Assembly (NCBI GenBank): GCA_016126025.1
Contig: JAEFDA010000137.1
Span: 1-6,527, forward strand
Source of the DNA: Nitrososphaerota archaeon
GTDB taxonomy: Archaea > Thermoproteota > Nitrososphaeria > Nitrososphaerales > Nitrosopumilaceae
Reading direction: 5' to 3'
DNA length: 6,527 nucleotides
Below are positions 1-5,716 of this stretch, in pieces; position 1 is the stretch's first letter; each line of letters begins with the position of its first letter. Below the pieces are notes generated by a model. That model was given only the letters and a program-made list of their open reading frames with translations. It had not been told where the DNA came from and did no database searches. The translations under genes were made by a program, and so were the position numbers.

Positions 1-52
1 GGGGGTACTTGGATCTTTTGAGCCGGTTCTGGGTCGATCTTATAGCTAATAA

Positions 53-835
53 CTAATCAGGTCTCGGGGCCGCCATAATGGGGATGGCTTTTGTCGGGAC
101 TCGGCATGCCCTGCTAACGCCAGATACGGATGGTCGCGCGCAGCCTAGCAGCACCGCTGTGTGTAAGGCTTTTGTGTGCCGGGTGGCCCCGGGCCACCCG
201 GCAGTCAGCGTCATGCCCTTGGCCAGTTTTTGTACCGGAAACCCGTTCTCTTCCTTTGTCCTGTCCCAGTCGATATTTAGGTTCACCAGTCCGGATATGA
301 TGTTGAGCTCGCCGTTGAGCTCCTTGGGCGTGCCCCGGCAGGGCTTGGCGGTTACCCTGTACAGTTTGATCATTCCGATGGCGTGCTCGACGACTATCCG
401 CGTGCCGTTGATCTCCTTGTTGAGGGCAAGATCATCTGCGGCCAGTCTCCCGGTCTGCCTGTCGGAGTCGAGGCGGCGCCTGGCCGGCTGCCGTATCGTG
501 GCGCCGGGATATCCCCGTAGGTTCCGGACAGCGGGTCCCCGATGGATTTCCGCGCGTTCCAGACGGCGTTCTGAGGTATGGCAAACCTGCGGAGCGCGTC
601 GAAAAAGCAGGAGGCTGTCTGGCCGGCGCACCTCCCCAATATGGCACTCCCCAATGAGTCCCAGAATCCCGGGCCCGAACGAGGCCCCCGGTATGGCAGG
701 CGCCGCAATCGCCCGGCCCCGCAGTGCCGGCAGCAGCAACCGCTTATTCCAGAGCGCCCGGCGGATGTGGGCCACAATATGACATGGTAGCGGCCGTTGG
801 GCTGCGCCACCTTTTCGTCCGGCATCCCTGCACAT
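53..835 (-). pseudogene. Decayed DDE transposase (IS5 / DDE_Tnp_4-like)
   Basis: This 260-codon frame carries a recognisable C-terminal piece of a DDE transposase at residues about 130-190. It has a stretch ending NKEINGTRIVVEHAIG, then MIKLYRV, then SGLVNLN, which is the family's pattern around the last catalytic Glu (E150 here in VEHAIG). A GYPG at residues 108-111 resembles the family's D-x-GY-x-G motif, but the preceding catalytic Asp is missing. Residues 1-100 are Arg/Pro/Ala-rich and do not resemble a transposase. The frames beside it are also open, so old frameshifts are likely. Residues after about 195 also look like read-through of non-coding sequence. I infer a dead insertion-sequence remnant rather than a working gene. 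The family call rests on remembered motifs, and the true element boundaries are not visible. Confidence 0.6.
178..202. repeat. Strong 11-bp inverted repeat
   Basis: gccgggtggcc (178-188) and ggccacccggc (192-202) are perfect inverted copies separated by three bases, giving a very stable GC hairpin. It lies just beyond the conserved part of the transposase remnant, in the direction of that gene's 3' end. It could be a leftover terminal structure of the element or a transcription-blocking hairpin. No T-run follows on either strand. Confidence 0.5.
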
Positions 836-877
836 GCGGCAAATTGGACCGCACGCCCTACTGGCCTCGGCTACGTG

Positions 878-2290
878 TCAGATGGACGCTATGTTGGGCC
901 GCCCGTCATGGACGGCCCGGACCGCCCGGGCTAGGTTGTCGCCCGCGTCTTCTATTATGATCAGGATCCCAGGCATCTCCTCCTGCGCGTCCACGTTCAG
1001 TATGTTGAGGCCGGCCTCGCCTATCTTGGCGCATGTCTTGGATGCCACGTACTGCACCCTCAACATCGGGTCGCCTATCAGGGTGACGGCGCCCCGGTCA
1101 TATGTGATGGCCGCCAGGGGATCAAAGCCCAGGAGGTACCGCTCGTTCTTCCGCACAAAGTCCCCGTCGGTGAACAGTATGCGCGCAAATCTCGTGCCGT
1201 CCCGCATGAAGGGCGAGAGCAGTGCAAACTCGCCGTACTGCCTCTCGCTCTCCAGGGAGTAGAGGAGGCGCGGCAGGAGGGAAAACTCCATGCTCATTAT
1301 GGCGCAGTTTCCCTTGCCGGTCACGATCTTTATGGGGCGTCCGTCGTCCCTTGGCGTGGCGTGGTGTATGGTGGTGGTACGGGCCGGATTCCACATGTCC
1401 GTTATGCGCAGCGGGATGTCCACCCCGTTGTCGACTATCTCCTTGATGGCCAGGGGGTCGAGTATCTTCATGCCGAACATCCCCGCCAGGCGGGCCTCGT
1501 TGTAGGAGAGCCGCTCCACTTCGGTGAGTCCCGACTCCACTATGCGAGGATCCGCCGAGACCACCGAGCTGTCCTTCTCCCAGTCCACGCTGGTGTTGTA
1601 GTCCTTGTGGAGCAGGATGGCCATGTCCGCGGCCGTCCTGTCGGTGCCCCCCCTCTCGTACGTGGTCATGGTGCCGTCTTTGGTCTTGCCGATGAAGCCG
1701 CCGATGCACACGACGTCGTGCTCCCGGAGCAGGGCGCGTGTGCGGTCCATGCTCCTGCGGGCCTCGGAGACCAGAAAGTTGGCGAACTCCGGGCTGTCGT
1801 CGGTTATTATGGGCCAGTGGTCGTACGGCACCGCCGCTGCCGAAAGACCCTCCCCCTGCAGGATGTGGTCCATCACCTGGGACATGAGCAGCTCCCCCGA
1901 GTGGCCCAGAGCACTGGCCCGCACCGGGCCGGCGAATGTACGTGTGCGGCGCGCCTCCTCCAGGGCCTCCCGGGCCATCCCCAGGTGCGATTCCACCGCG
2001 TCCCGGCACCGGTCCCGCAGCCCCGGGCCCACCATATCCAGTATGGTGTTGTATGTCTCCCGCACCGCCGCCAGATCCGGTTTTGCCCCGCGCTCGGCCC
2101 CGCCTCCCTGCGCCAGGACCACGTCGGTGAGGGAGCGGCGCCGGCCGTCCTCCCGCGTGAGCGGCGCAGAGAAGACCGCCACCACCTTGGCGCCGGCCGA
2201 CATCTCCCTGATCCTGTTCACTATAACGGGTACGGAGGCGCCCATCTCGCCTATGGCGCTCCCCCCGAACTTTGCCACCGTCAGGTCCAT
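878..2290 (-). CDS. Aspartate kinase
   Basis: Aspartate kinase phosphorylates L-aspartate with ATP, the first step toward lysine, threonine and methionine; it is cytoplasmic. The 470 residues fit a stand-alone enzyme. The kinase domain shows KFGGSAIG (7-14), SGELLMSQ (131-138), GGFIGKTKDG (197-206), the substrate loop ERGGTDRTAADMA (212-224), SADPRIV (245-251) and LSYNEARLAGMFGMKILDP (261-279). The C-terminal part (about 318-465) looks like a pair of regulatory ACT domains, with GKGNCAIMSM at 325-334 and the second around 391-460, so feedback control by an end-product amino acid is likely. Two motifs depart from the usual form: GGSA replaces GGSS, and the segment normally reading TDVDG before the ADPR motif is EKDSS (238-242). 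The ATG at 2290 is supported by a TATA box 26 bases upstream. It is transcribed alone, between two transposase remnants. Such genes are often named lysC or ask. Confidence 0.96.
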   Translation of the reverse strand: MDLTVAKFGGSAIGEMGASVPVIVNRIREMSAGAKVVAVFSAPLTREDGRRRSLTDVVLAQGGGAERGAKPDLAAVRETYNTILDMVGPGLRDRCRDAVESHLGMAREALEEARRTRTFAGPVRASALGHSGELLMSQVMDHILQGEGLSAAAVPYDHWPIITDDSPEFANFLVSEARRSMDRTRALLREHDVVCIGGFIGKTKDGTMTTYERGGTDRTAADMAILLHKDYNTSVDWEKDSSVVSADPRIVESGLTEVERLSYNEARLAGMFGMKILDPLAIKEIVDNGVDIPLRITDMWNPARTTTIHHATPRDDGRPIKIVTGKGNCAIMSMEFSLLPRLLYSLESERQYGEFALLSPFMRDGTRFARILFTDGDFVRKNERYLLGFDPLAAITYDRGAVTLIGDPMLRVQYVASKTCAKIGEAGLNILNVDAQEEMPGILIIIEDAGDNLARAVRAVHDGRPNIASI

Positions 2291-2312
2291 GATGTCTGGT
2301 CCGGCCCGCCGC

Positions 2313-2320
2313 TAAATTAA
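2313..2320 (-). promoter_or_regulatory. TATA box of aspartate kinase gene
   Basis: On the minus strand TTAATTTA is centred about 26 bases before the ATG at 2290, in otherwise GC-rich DNA. Archaeal transcription starts about 25 bases after the TATA centre, so the mRNA should begin at or next to the start codon (leaderless). There is no Shine-Dalgarno motif before the ATG, which agrees with this. Confidence 0.55.
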
Positions 2321-2346
2321 CGATTGTATGATGGAATTGTACGCGT

Positions 2347-2727
2347 TTAGGCTCGGCACGAATTCGCCAAGGTGCCCTCGGCTACGCGCCCCCGCAGCTC
2401 GCGGCATGTCGGGGCGCCGCGCAGCCGCCACGTCCTGATGCGCGTCCACAGTGCATTGCGCCGCCGCATGCCGCATACCTGCATGCGCACGCTGCGGCGC
2501 CCCACCACAAAGCGCATGGCCCTCTCGGAGCGGTTGCTGGCGGGCTCCATCCTGTACGGCACGAACGTGAACAGGTCCGGCGCCGCCTTGGCCGGCGTCT
2601 GGCCGAATTTGGCGGCGTACCGTTCCGCCATCTCCGGGGCCTGCCGCACGTGCCATATATGGCCCGGTCCCCGCGCGGGCCCGCCTTTGCGGTGTGGCAC
2701 AAGACGAATACCGCCACAAACCCGCAC
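2347..2727 (-). pseudogene. IS66-like transposase C-terminal remnant
   Basis: The frame contains DLFTFVPYRMEPASNRSERA (51-70) followed by MRFVVGRRSVR. This matches the C-terminal signature of IS66-type transposases, usually of the form LFTFL..PGVEPTNNRAERALRPFVVGRK, in which the Glu of the ERA motif is the last catalytic acid. After it comes GMRRRNALWTRIRTWR, comparable to the family's short tail. The first 30 residues are not recognisable, and the earlier DDE Asp residues and zinc-finger region are absent, so this is only a fragment of an element several times longer. Two other minus-strand frames are also open here, consistent with frame decay. It sits between the aspartate kinase promoter and the end of the cupredoxin gene. 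It is almost certainly non-functional. Confidence 0.65.
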
Positions 2728-2751
2728 GCATGATATTGGAGATGCAGTGCC

Positions 2752-3216
2752 CTAAAACCGCTGCTTTGTAATCACCAGTTCGCCCGTCATCCAAGGGTGC
2801 GGTGAGCAGAAGTACCCTATCTCGGCGGACTCGGTGAAGAGAAACTCGTACTTCTCTCCGGGCATCACCACCCCGTCGCTGCCGAACTCGCCGCTGTACG
2901 AGTCGGCGTGCCGGTGATTGGGCGTGACCGTATGCGCAGTGTCGTCCAGATTATCCCAAGTGACGTGGTTGTCTATCCCCAGCTGGATGTCGACTCGTTT
3001 TGGCACGAAATTGTCCTGCTGCTGGGCATCCGCGGAGCCCATTATAATGTTTATGATCCGCGGTTCGGTGGGATGCAGGATGTGTTCGTCCACGCTGGGC
3101 TTGAGCAGGCTCTCGGGCAGATAGAAGACCTGATAAAATACGATGCTGGCGGCCACCGCAATTATCACGGTCATGACCCCAATCCCGTATGCGGGGGTTG
3201 TTGTGGCCTGGCTCAA
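2752..3216 (-). CDS. Membrane-anchored blue-copper protein (cupredoxin)
   Basis: This is a small type-1 copper electron carrier. Numbered from a TTG start at 3216 (154 residues), a transmembrane helix at about 11-33 (GVMTVIIAVAASIVFYQVFY) is followed by a cupredoxin fold at about 70-152. The copper ligands are visible: His95 in AHTVT, then Cys137, His140 and Met143 in YFCSPHPWMTGEL. The CxxHxxM spacing is that of amicyanin. The protein should sit outside the membrane, tethered by its N-terminal helix, and shuttle electrons; ammonia-oxidising thaumarchaea use many such proteins in respiration. Start choice: the frame is open to a TTG at 3240, but that codon lies inside the best TATA box (3239-3247). 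The in-frame TTG at 3216 is 27 bases downstream of the TATA centre, which fits a leaderless start. An ATG at 3174 is another option. A conserved repeat element lies upstream (3267-3341). Confidence 0.92.
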   Translation of the reverse strand: MSQATTTPAYGIGVMTVIIAVAASIVFYQVFYLPESLLKPSVDEHILHPTEPRIINIIMGSADAQQQDNFVPKRVDIQLGIDNHVTWDNLDDTAHTVTPNHRHADSYSGEFGSDGVVMPGEKYEFLFTESAEIGYFCSPHPWMTGELVITKQRF

Positions 3217-3238
3217 CGGTCTATGCCACCGCGCCCTC

Positions 3239-3247
3239 AAATATAAT
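3239..3247 (-). promoter_or_regulatory. TATA box of the anchored cupredoxin gene
   Basis: On the minus strand ATTATATTT is the strongest A/T block in the area. Its centre is about 27 bases before the TTG at 3216, predicting a leaderless mRNA starting there. It excludes the in-frame TTG at 3240, which would lie inside the promoter. The repeat element at 3267-3341 ends about 20 bases upstream. Confidence 0.6.
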
Positions 3248-3266
3248 GCTTAACTTGACCGGGAAC

Positions 3267-3341
3267 TGGAAAGCTAATGGGGGATGGGTGTAAAATCCGT
3301 GCCTAGGCTTGGGGGCCATCCCCCACAGACTTACCACCTCC
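3267..3341 (-). repeat. Conserved 75-bp element, copy A (bistable hairpin)
   Basis: This element matches 5253-5326 in inverted orientation, with 67 identical positions, 7 transitions and a 1-base indel. Read on the minus strand it points toward the cupredoxin gene. It contains a perfect 10-bp stem, TGGGGGATGG with CCATCCCCCA (3316-3325 and 3278-3287). The same G-run can instead form a perfect 6-bp hairpin with the nearer CCCCCA (3310-3315), loop ATGG. Most of its 3' half, ctaggcacggattttacacc, is identical in both copies. A GGAGGTGG sits at its 5' end, followed by a GTG whose frame stops after seven codons. Function is unknown; it may be a DNA operator, a small RNA or a dispersed repeat. Confidence 0.85.
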
Positions 3342-3488
3342 GGAAAATCAGTGGAGGGATAAGATCGTCCACTCCGTAGAACGAGACGTTCGGGGAGGCT
3401 GCGCATTCACAACGGTGCGCGGTCGGAAAGGTGATCCATGAGATATTCTGAACGGGCCCGTGCCGAATGATACGTGCAAAGGCAGCAC

Positions 3489-3515
3489 CGGTCTTTCAAA
3501 AATTTAAAAAGACCG
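3489..3515. repeat. 8-bp hairpin with A/T-rich loop
   Basis: CGGTCTTT (3489-3496) and AAAGACCG (3508-3515) are perfect inverted repeats around an 11-base loop, caaaaatttaa. The loop and right arm include a TATA-like AATTTAAAA that could drive rightward transcription from about 3529. The hairpin could also be an operator or a processing signal. No gene is clearly placed to use it. Confidence 0.35.
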
Positions 3516-3538
3516 CCCGGATATCCCTACGCGGGTAG

Positions 3539-3739
3539 TCTGAAGATGCTAAGAAGAACTCTGCCGACCACACCGGGTTTACACAGGTGTCCGTACTGCC
3601 GGTCATCCCCGGGCAATACGCGCCGGCGAATAACCACGACATAAGGGACAGCGCCGGCAACGGCCTAAAGGATCCTGAACCGACGCGCATCAACGAGGGC
3701 TACTTGGCGACGGCGTGGTCTGAATCCGGGGAATGTTGA
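3539..3739 (+). pseudogene. Possible decayed coding fragment in the divergent intergenic region
   Basis: A 66-codon open frame follows the TAG at 3536 and ends at the TGA at 3737. It has no ATG; a GTG at 3587 is the only reasonable start. About 70% of its codons end in G or C, like the real genes here. From about codon 20 the peptide has ordinary protein composition (for example PVIPGQYAPANNHDIRDSAG and NEGYLATAWSESGE) rather than the Arg/Ser/Pro-rich look of shadow frames. I do not recognise a family. It may be the remnant of a gene whose start has been lost. In a GC-rich genome such a length can also arise by chance. Confidence 0.22.
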
Positions 3740-3821
3740 CCGGAAGTGGTACTTGGCGGTTTATAGAATGGGCTGGGGTAAAATTTTTGGGGAGAGGGGA
3801 TTGGGATCCCAAACAGAAGTG

Positions 3822-3828
3822 ATTATAT
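3822..3828 (+). promoter_or_regulatory. TATA box of the cupredoxin-Cache gene
   Basis: ATTATAT is centred about 29 bases before the ATG at 3854, so transcription should start within a few bases of the start codon. The two nearer ATGs (3833 and 3838) are out of frame; the first reaches a stop at its third codon. Confidence 0.55.
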
Positions 3829-3853
3829 GGTGATGGCATGAAAAGCGGGACGA

Positions 3854-5134
3854 ATGAAACCAATGACATTGTCGGCAGTTCTGGGGTTGGCGGTCTTTGG
3901 TTTGGCTGCGCCCGGCATCGCGATGGACGGCCACGCTTCGGGGGATGACATACGGCTGACCATCACCGTCACATGCGACATACACACCGACTATCTGGAT
4001 GAAGTCATAACCGGCATAGACCTGGCCGCCGGCACCATCGACCTGGGGCAGCATGCGCAGGATTGCGAGGCGGTGACCGGGTATGTCGAGGCGGCCCCGG
4101 CATCATCCGTTGTGGTTACCATACCTGACGGGGCGCTCTTTCCGGACTGCCAGGTCACAAACGACTGCTTTGACCCATACACCGTAACCATACACGAGGG
4201 GACCACCATATCCTGGCACAACAATGACACCGTACCCCATACCGTAACCGGCATGGAGCCGCACCCCGACGGGACGTTTGACAGCCTGGTGTTGGCCGGC
4301 GAGGGGTTCGCATACACGTTTGACACGCCCGGTACATACTGGTACGGGTGTTCCGTGCACCCGTGGGCCAGGGGGGTCATAGTAGTGGAGCCGGAGGGTG
4401 GCATTGACGCCACCCCGGTGTCGCCGGAGGTCCCGCTCCATGACGCCATGGCGCTCCACCAGGTGGCGGAGCTGCTCACGCAGTACAGGGAGGATGGCGT
4501 GGACTCATTCCAGGAGATGACCGGGCTGCACCCGTTCCGGGAGGTGGCCGGGCTGGTCGTGTCCCTTGCAGACCAGACCGTGGTGGCCCACAACGCAAAC
4601 CCTCTGTTTGTGGGCTTCCACTATGGGCATCTGGTGGAATCCGCGTCCATACCGGTCGATGTGATACTGCGGGTTGCGCAGACCCAGGGGGTGTGGATAA
4701 GCTATCCGGTGCCGAATGGCATGGGGGACATAACCAGTCATGAGCGGGGCTGGGTCCGCATATACGACAGCCACGCGTTCATATCAAGCTATACTGTCAC
4801 CATGCGGGAGAACGTACAGGGCATGGTAGGTGAGATCATACGCCTGTACGCCGTGGGCGACATAACGTTCGACACGATAAGCTCGTTCGACATGCAAAGC
4901 CCGGAGTATCCGTTCGTTGTGGATCCTGGTACGATGCTGGTGGTGGCCGATGGATATGATTCCGGCAGGGTTGGCACCATGTCAGAGATCGTGGATGCCA
5001 TTCCATTGGAGGACGGCCACGGGGTCTGGACCGAGTATGTGTCATACAATCCCGCCACAGGCATGGAGGAGCCAAAGCGCTCCTGGCTCGTAATGCATGA
5101 TGGATATCTGTTCGGCTCCGGCTATCACCCGTAG
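3854..5134 (+). CDS. Secreted cupredoxin fused to two Cache-like sensor modules
   Basis: This 426-residue protein opens with a Sec-type signal peptide (MKPMTLSAVLGLAVFGLAAP, cleavage near residue 23). A stretch with Cys41 and Cys71 is not recognised. The cupredoxin domain (about 84-180) resembles thaumarchaeal ones: paired Cys99/Cys105 (PDCQVTNDC), His129 in PHTVTG, then Cys166 and His169 in YGCSVHPWARG. The axial Met expected after HPW is Ala172 (codon GCC at 4367). Two modules of Cache type follow, at about 197-312 and 322-424. Both carry the GVW..Y motif (GVWISY 279-284, GVWTEY 390-395). The second has NPATGMEEPKRSW and ends in GSGY, as in single-Cache_2 ligand-binding domains. No second membrane helix or cytoplasmic signalling domain is present, so the protein is probably soluble or surface-associated outside the cell. 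It may sense a small ligand or pass a redox signal to a partner; that is inference. The ATG fits the TATA spacing and the signal peptide. Confidence 0.9.
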   Translation: MKPMTLSAVLGLAVFGLAAPGIAMDGHASGDDIRLTITVTCDIHTDYLDEVITGIDLAAGTIDLGQHAQDCEAVTGYVEAAPASSVVVTIPDGALFPDCQVTNDCFDPYTVTIHEGTTISWHNNDTVPHTVTGMEPHPDGTFDSLVLAGEGFAYTFDTPGTYWYGCSVHPWARGVIVVEPEGGIDATPVSPEVPLHDAMALHQVAELLTQYREDGVDSFQEMTGLHPFREVAGLVVSLADQTVVAHNANPLFVGFHYGHLVESASIPVDVILRVAQTQGVWISYPVPNGMGDITSHERGWVRIYDSHAFISSYTVTMRENVQGMVGEIIRLYAVGDITFDTISSFDMQSPEYPFVVDPGTMLVVADGYDSGRVGTMSEIVDAIPLEDGHGVWTEYVSYNPATGMEEPKRSWLVMHDGYLFGSGYHP

Positions 5135-5167
5135 CCGTCCCAACACTTGGCCCACCCACCGGCGGCC

Positions 5168-5228
5168 CAACTCGCGCATGTACCGCCACAGCTCAACTCA
5201 CGCATGTACCGCCACAGCTCAACTCACG
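5168..5228. repeat. 26-bp tandem repeat, 2.3 copies
   Basis: Two head-to-tail 26-bp units (5168-5193 and 5194-5219) differ at one base (G5174 versus A5200). A third begins at 5220 and matches for 9 bases before breaking into gttaacg. The unit includes gcatgtaccgccacagctc. It lies after the stop of the cupredoxin-Cache gene and just before repeat copy B. It may be a slippage product or a set of regulator-binding sites. It is too short, and lacks the spacer pattern, to be a CRISPR array. Confidence 0.85.
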
Positions 5229-5252
5229 TTAACGTATCAGTTCCCGTCCGGG

Positions 5253-5326
5253 GGAGGTGGTAAATCTATGGGGGATGACCCCAAATCTAGGCACGGATTT
5301 TACACCCGTCCCCCATTAACTTTCCA
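5253..5326 (+). repeat. Conserved 74-bp element, copy B (bistable hairpin)
   Basis: This is the inverted copy of 3267-3341 and points toward the operon at 5376. ATGGGGGATG (5268-5277) pairs with CGTCCCCCAT (5307-5316) over ten pairs, one of them U-G. Inside it AAATCT (5283-5288) can pair with GGATTT (5295-5300). Outside it AGGTGG (5255-5260) pairs with CCACCT (5324-5329). Alternatively TGGGG (5269-5273) pairs with the nearer CCCCA (5279-5283), which excludes the long stem. GGAGGTG (5253-5259) stands 8 bases before an ATG (5268) that is in frame with the gene at 5376, so it could serve as a Shine-Dalgarno site for an 85-residue alternative product. That reading is not supported by copy A. Confidence 0.85.
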
Positions 5327-5346
5327 CCTATCAAGATCTCCAACAG

Positions 5347-5355
5347 TTAAATATT
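5347..5355 (+). promoter_or_regulatory. TATA box of the three-gene operon
   Basis: TTAAATATT is centred 25 bases before the ATG at 5376, the expected spacing for a leaderless start. It lies about 30 bases downstream of the C-rich arm of repeat copy B, almost the same distance as in the cupredoxin promoter with copy A. Confidence 0.6.
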
Positions 5356-5375
5356 GGAAGCGCTACAGTATATGC

Positions 5376-5525
5376 ATGGGAATGGACGAAGACGCGGCGC
5401 TTGATGCTGCCGAGGAACTATTGGCAGCCATACCTGACAAGGATGAGGATGTGACCGATTCCGTGTATGCCGACATTCTGAACAAGGCCAAGGAACTTGA
5501 CTCGCTCAAGGGCCGACTATCATGA
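5376..5525 (+). CDS. Small acidic protein of unknown function
   Basis: The protein has 49 residues, beginning MGMDEDAALDAAEELLAAIP and ending in LNKAKELDSLKGRLS. It is rich in Asp and Glu, has no membrane segment and no Cys, and is predicted to be mostly helical with a break at PDKDED. I do not recognise a family. The ATG at 5376 is chosen because it is 25 bases after the TATA centre; an ATG two codons later is possible, and an upstream in-frame ATG at 5268 would lie within the repeat element. Its stop overlaps the next gene's start in an ATGA, so the two are probably translationally coupled. As first gene of a unit that otherwise encodes membrane proteins, it may be their cytoplasmic partner; that is inference. 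Confidence 0.72.
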   Translation: MGMDEDAALDAAEELLAAIPDKDEDVTDSVYADILNKAKELDSLKGRLS

Positions 5526-5656
5526 TAGACCTGGTGGAGCTTATTGTAGCCATCATGGCGGCCATTATAGCGTATCCCCAGATCAAGAAGGGCATCGTCC
5601 AGATCAAAAATGATGTTGAAGCGTTGATTGAAGAGATCCGGAGGCGCAGAAAGTGA
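5522..5656 (+). CDS. Small single-helix membrane protein
   Basis: The protein has 44 residues. MIDLVELIVAIMAAIIAY forms one transmembrane helix (about 4-18). The rest is an amphipathic charged helix (QIKKGIVQIKNDVEALIEEI) that ends in RRRRK. The basic tail suggests that the C-terminus stays in the cytoplasm. It is shorter than usual automatic gene-calling limits but well supported: it begins in an ATGA overlap with the gene before it and ends in a GTGA overlap with the gene after it. Its helix resembles the first helix of the next protein, and 20 of 21 bases match there (5556-5576 versus 5696-5716). No family is recognised. Confidence 0.7.
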   Translation: MIDLVELIVAIMAAIIAYPQIKKGIVQIKNDVEALIEEIRRRRK

Positions 5657-5716
5657 TCACACGGCGGTTGGAGCTTGTGGCTATGGCTGCGGCACTGGCG
5701 GCCATTATGGCGTATC
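5556..5716 (+). repeat. 21-bp direct repeat within adjacent genes
   Basis: tggcggccattatagcgtat (5556-5575), extended by one c at 5576, recurs at 5696-5716 with a single A-to-G change. The repeat lies in the same reading frame in two adjacent genes and encodes MAAIIAY in one and LAAIMAY in the other. A shared ggagctt lies 20 and 26 bases upstream respectively, so the similarity covers the whole first helix, offset by two codons. Confidence 0.75.

Larger units (their letters stand above)
3342..3821. other. Rest of the divergent intergenic region
   Basis: The 640 bases between the two copper-protein genes contain the cupredoxin promoter, repeat copy A, the 8-bp hairpin and the possible gene fragment. 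I see no tRNA, no rRNA and no convincing small-RNA motif in the remainder. A weak pairing of gcgca with tgcgc occurs at 3401-3420. The base composition is closer to AT-GC balance than in the genes, consistent with non-coding DNA. Confidence 0.5.

Noticed and set aside
78..782. Long plus-strand open frame of 234 codons
   Set aside because: It lies opposite the transposase remnant, is Ser/Arg/Pro-rich, and the recognisable transposase motifs are on the minus strand.
1361..2320. 319-codon plus-strand open frame across the aspartate kinase gene
   Set aside because: It is antisense to a clearly conserved enzyme. Its His/Arg/Gly-rich composition is the usual shadow of a GC-rich gene.
2652..2663. 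Perfect 12-bp palindrome gccatatatggc
   Set aside because: It lies within the transposase remnant, away from any promoter, and a single short palindrome is not enough to call a site.
2372..2755. Plus-strand open frame opposite the IS66-like remnant
   Set aside because: It has Arg/Pro/Ser-rich shadow composition, while the minus strand carries the ERA-type transposase motif.
3221..3406. Minus-strand 61-codon frame through repeat copy A, with a peptide similar to one read through copy B
   Set aside because: The peptide similarity follows from the DNA repeat. Differences between copies are mostly non-synonymous and an indel shifts the frame, so protein conservation is not indicated.
3400..3490. 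Possible C/D-box small RNA (short CTGA and ATGA-like motifs)
   Set aside because: The motifs do not match C and D boxes closely, their spacing is wrong, and no terminal stem is present.
5168..5228. CRISPR-like repeat
   Set aside because: The units are directly adjacent with no spacers, and there are only two full copies.
5097..5375. Upstream extension of the small acidic protein through the tandem repeats
   Set aside because: It overlaps the end of the cupredoxin-Cache gene and runs through the repeats and the promoter. The TATA spacing supports the start at 5376.
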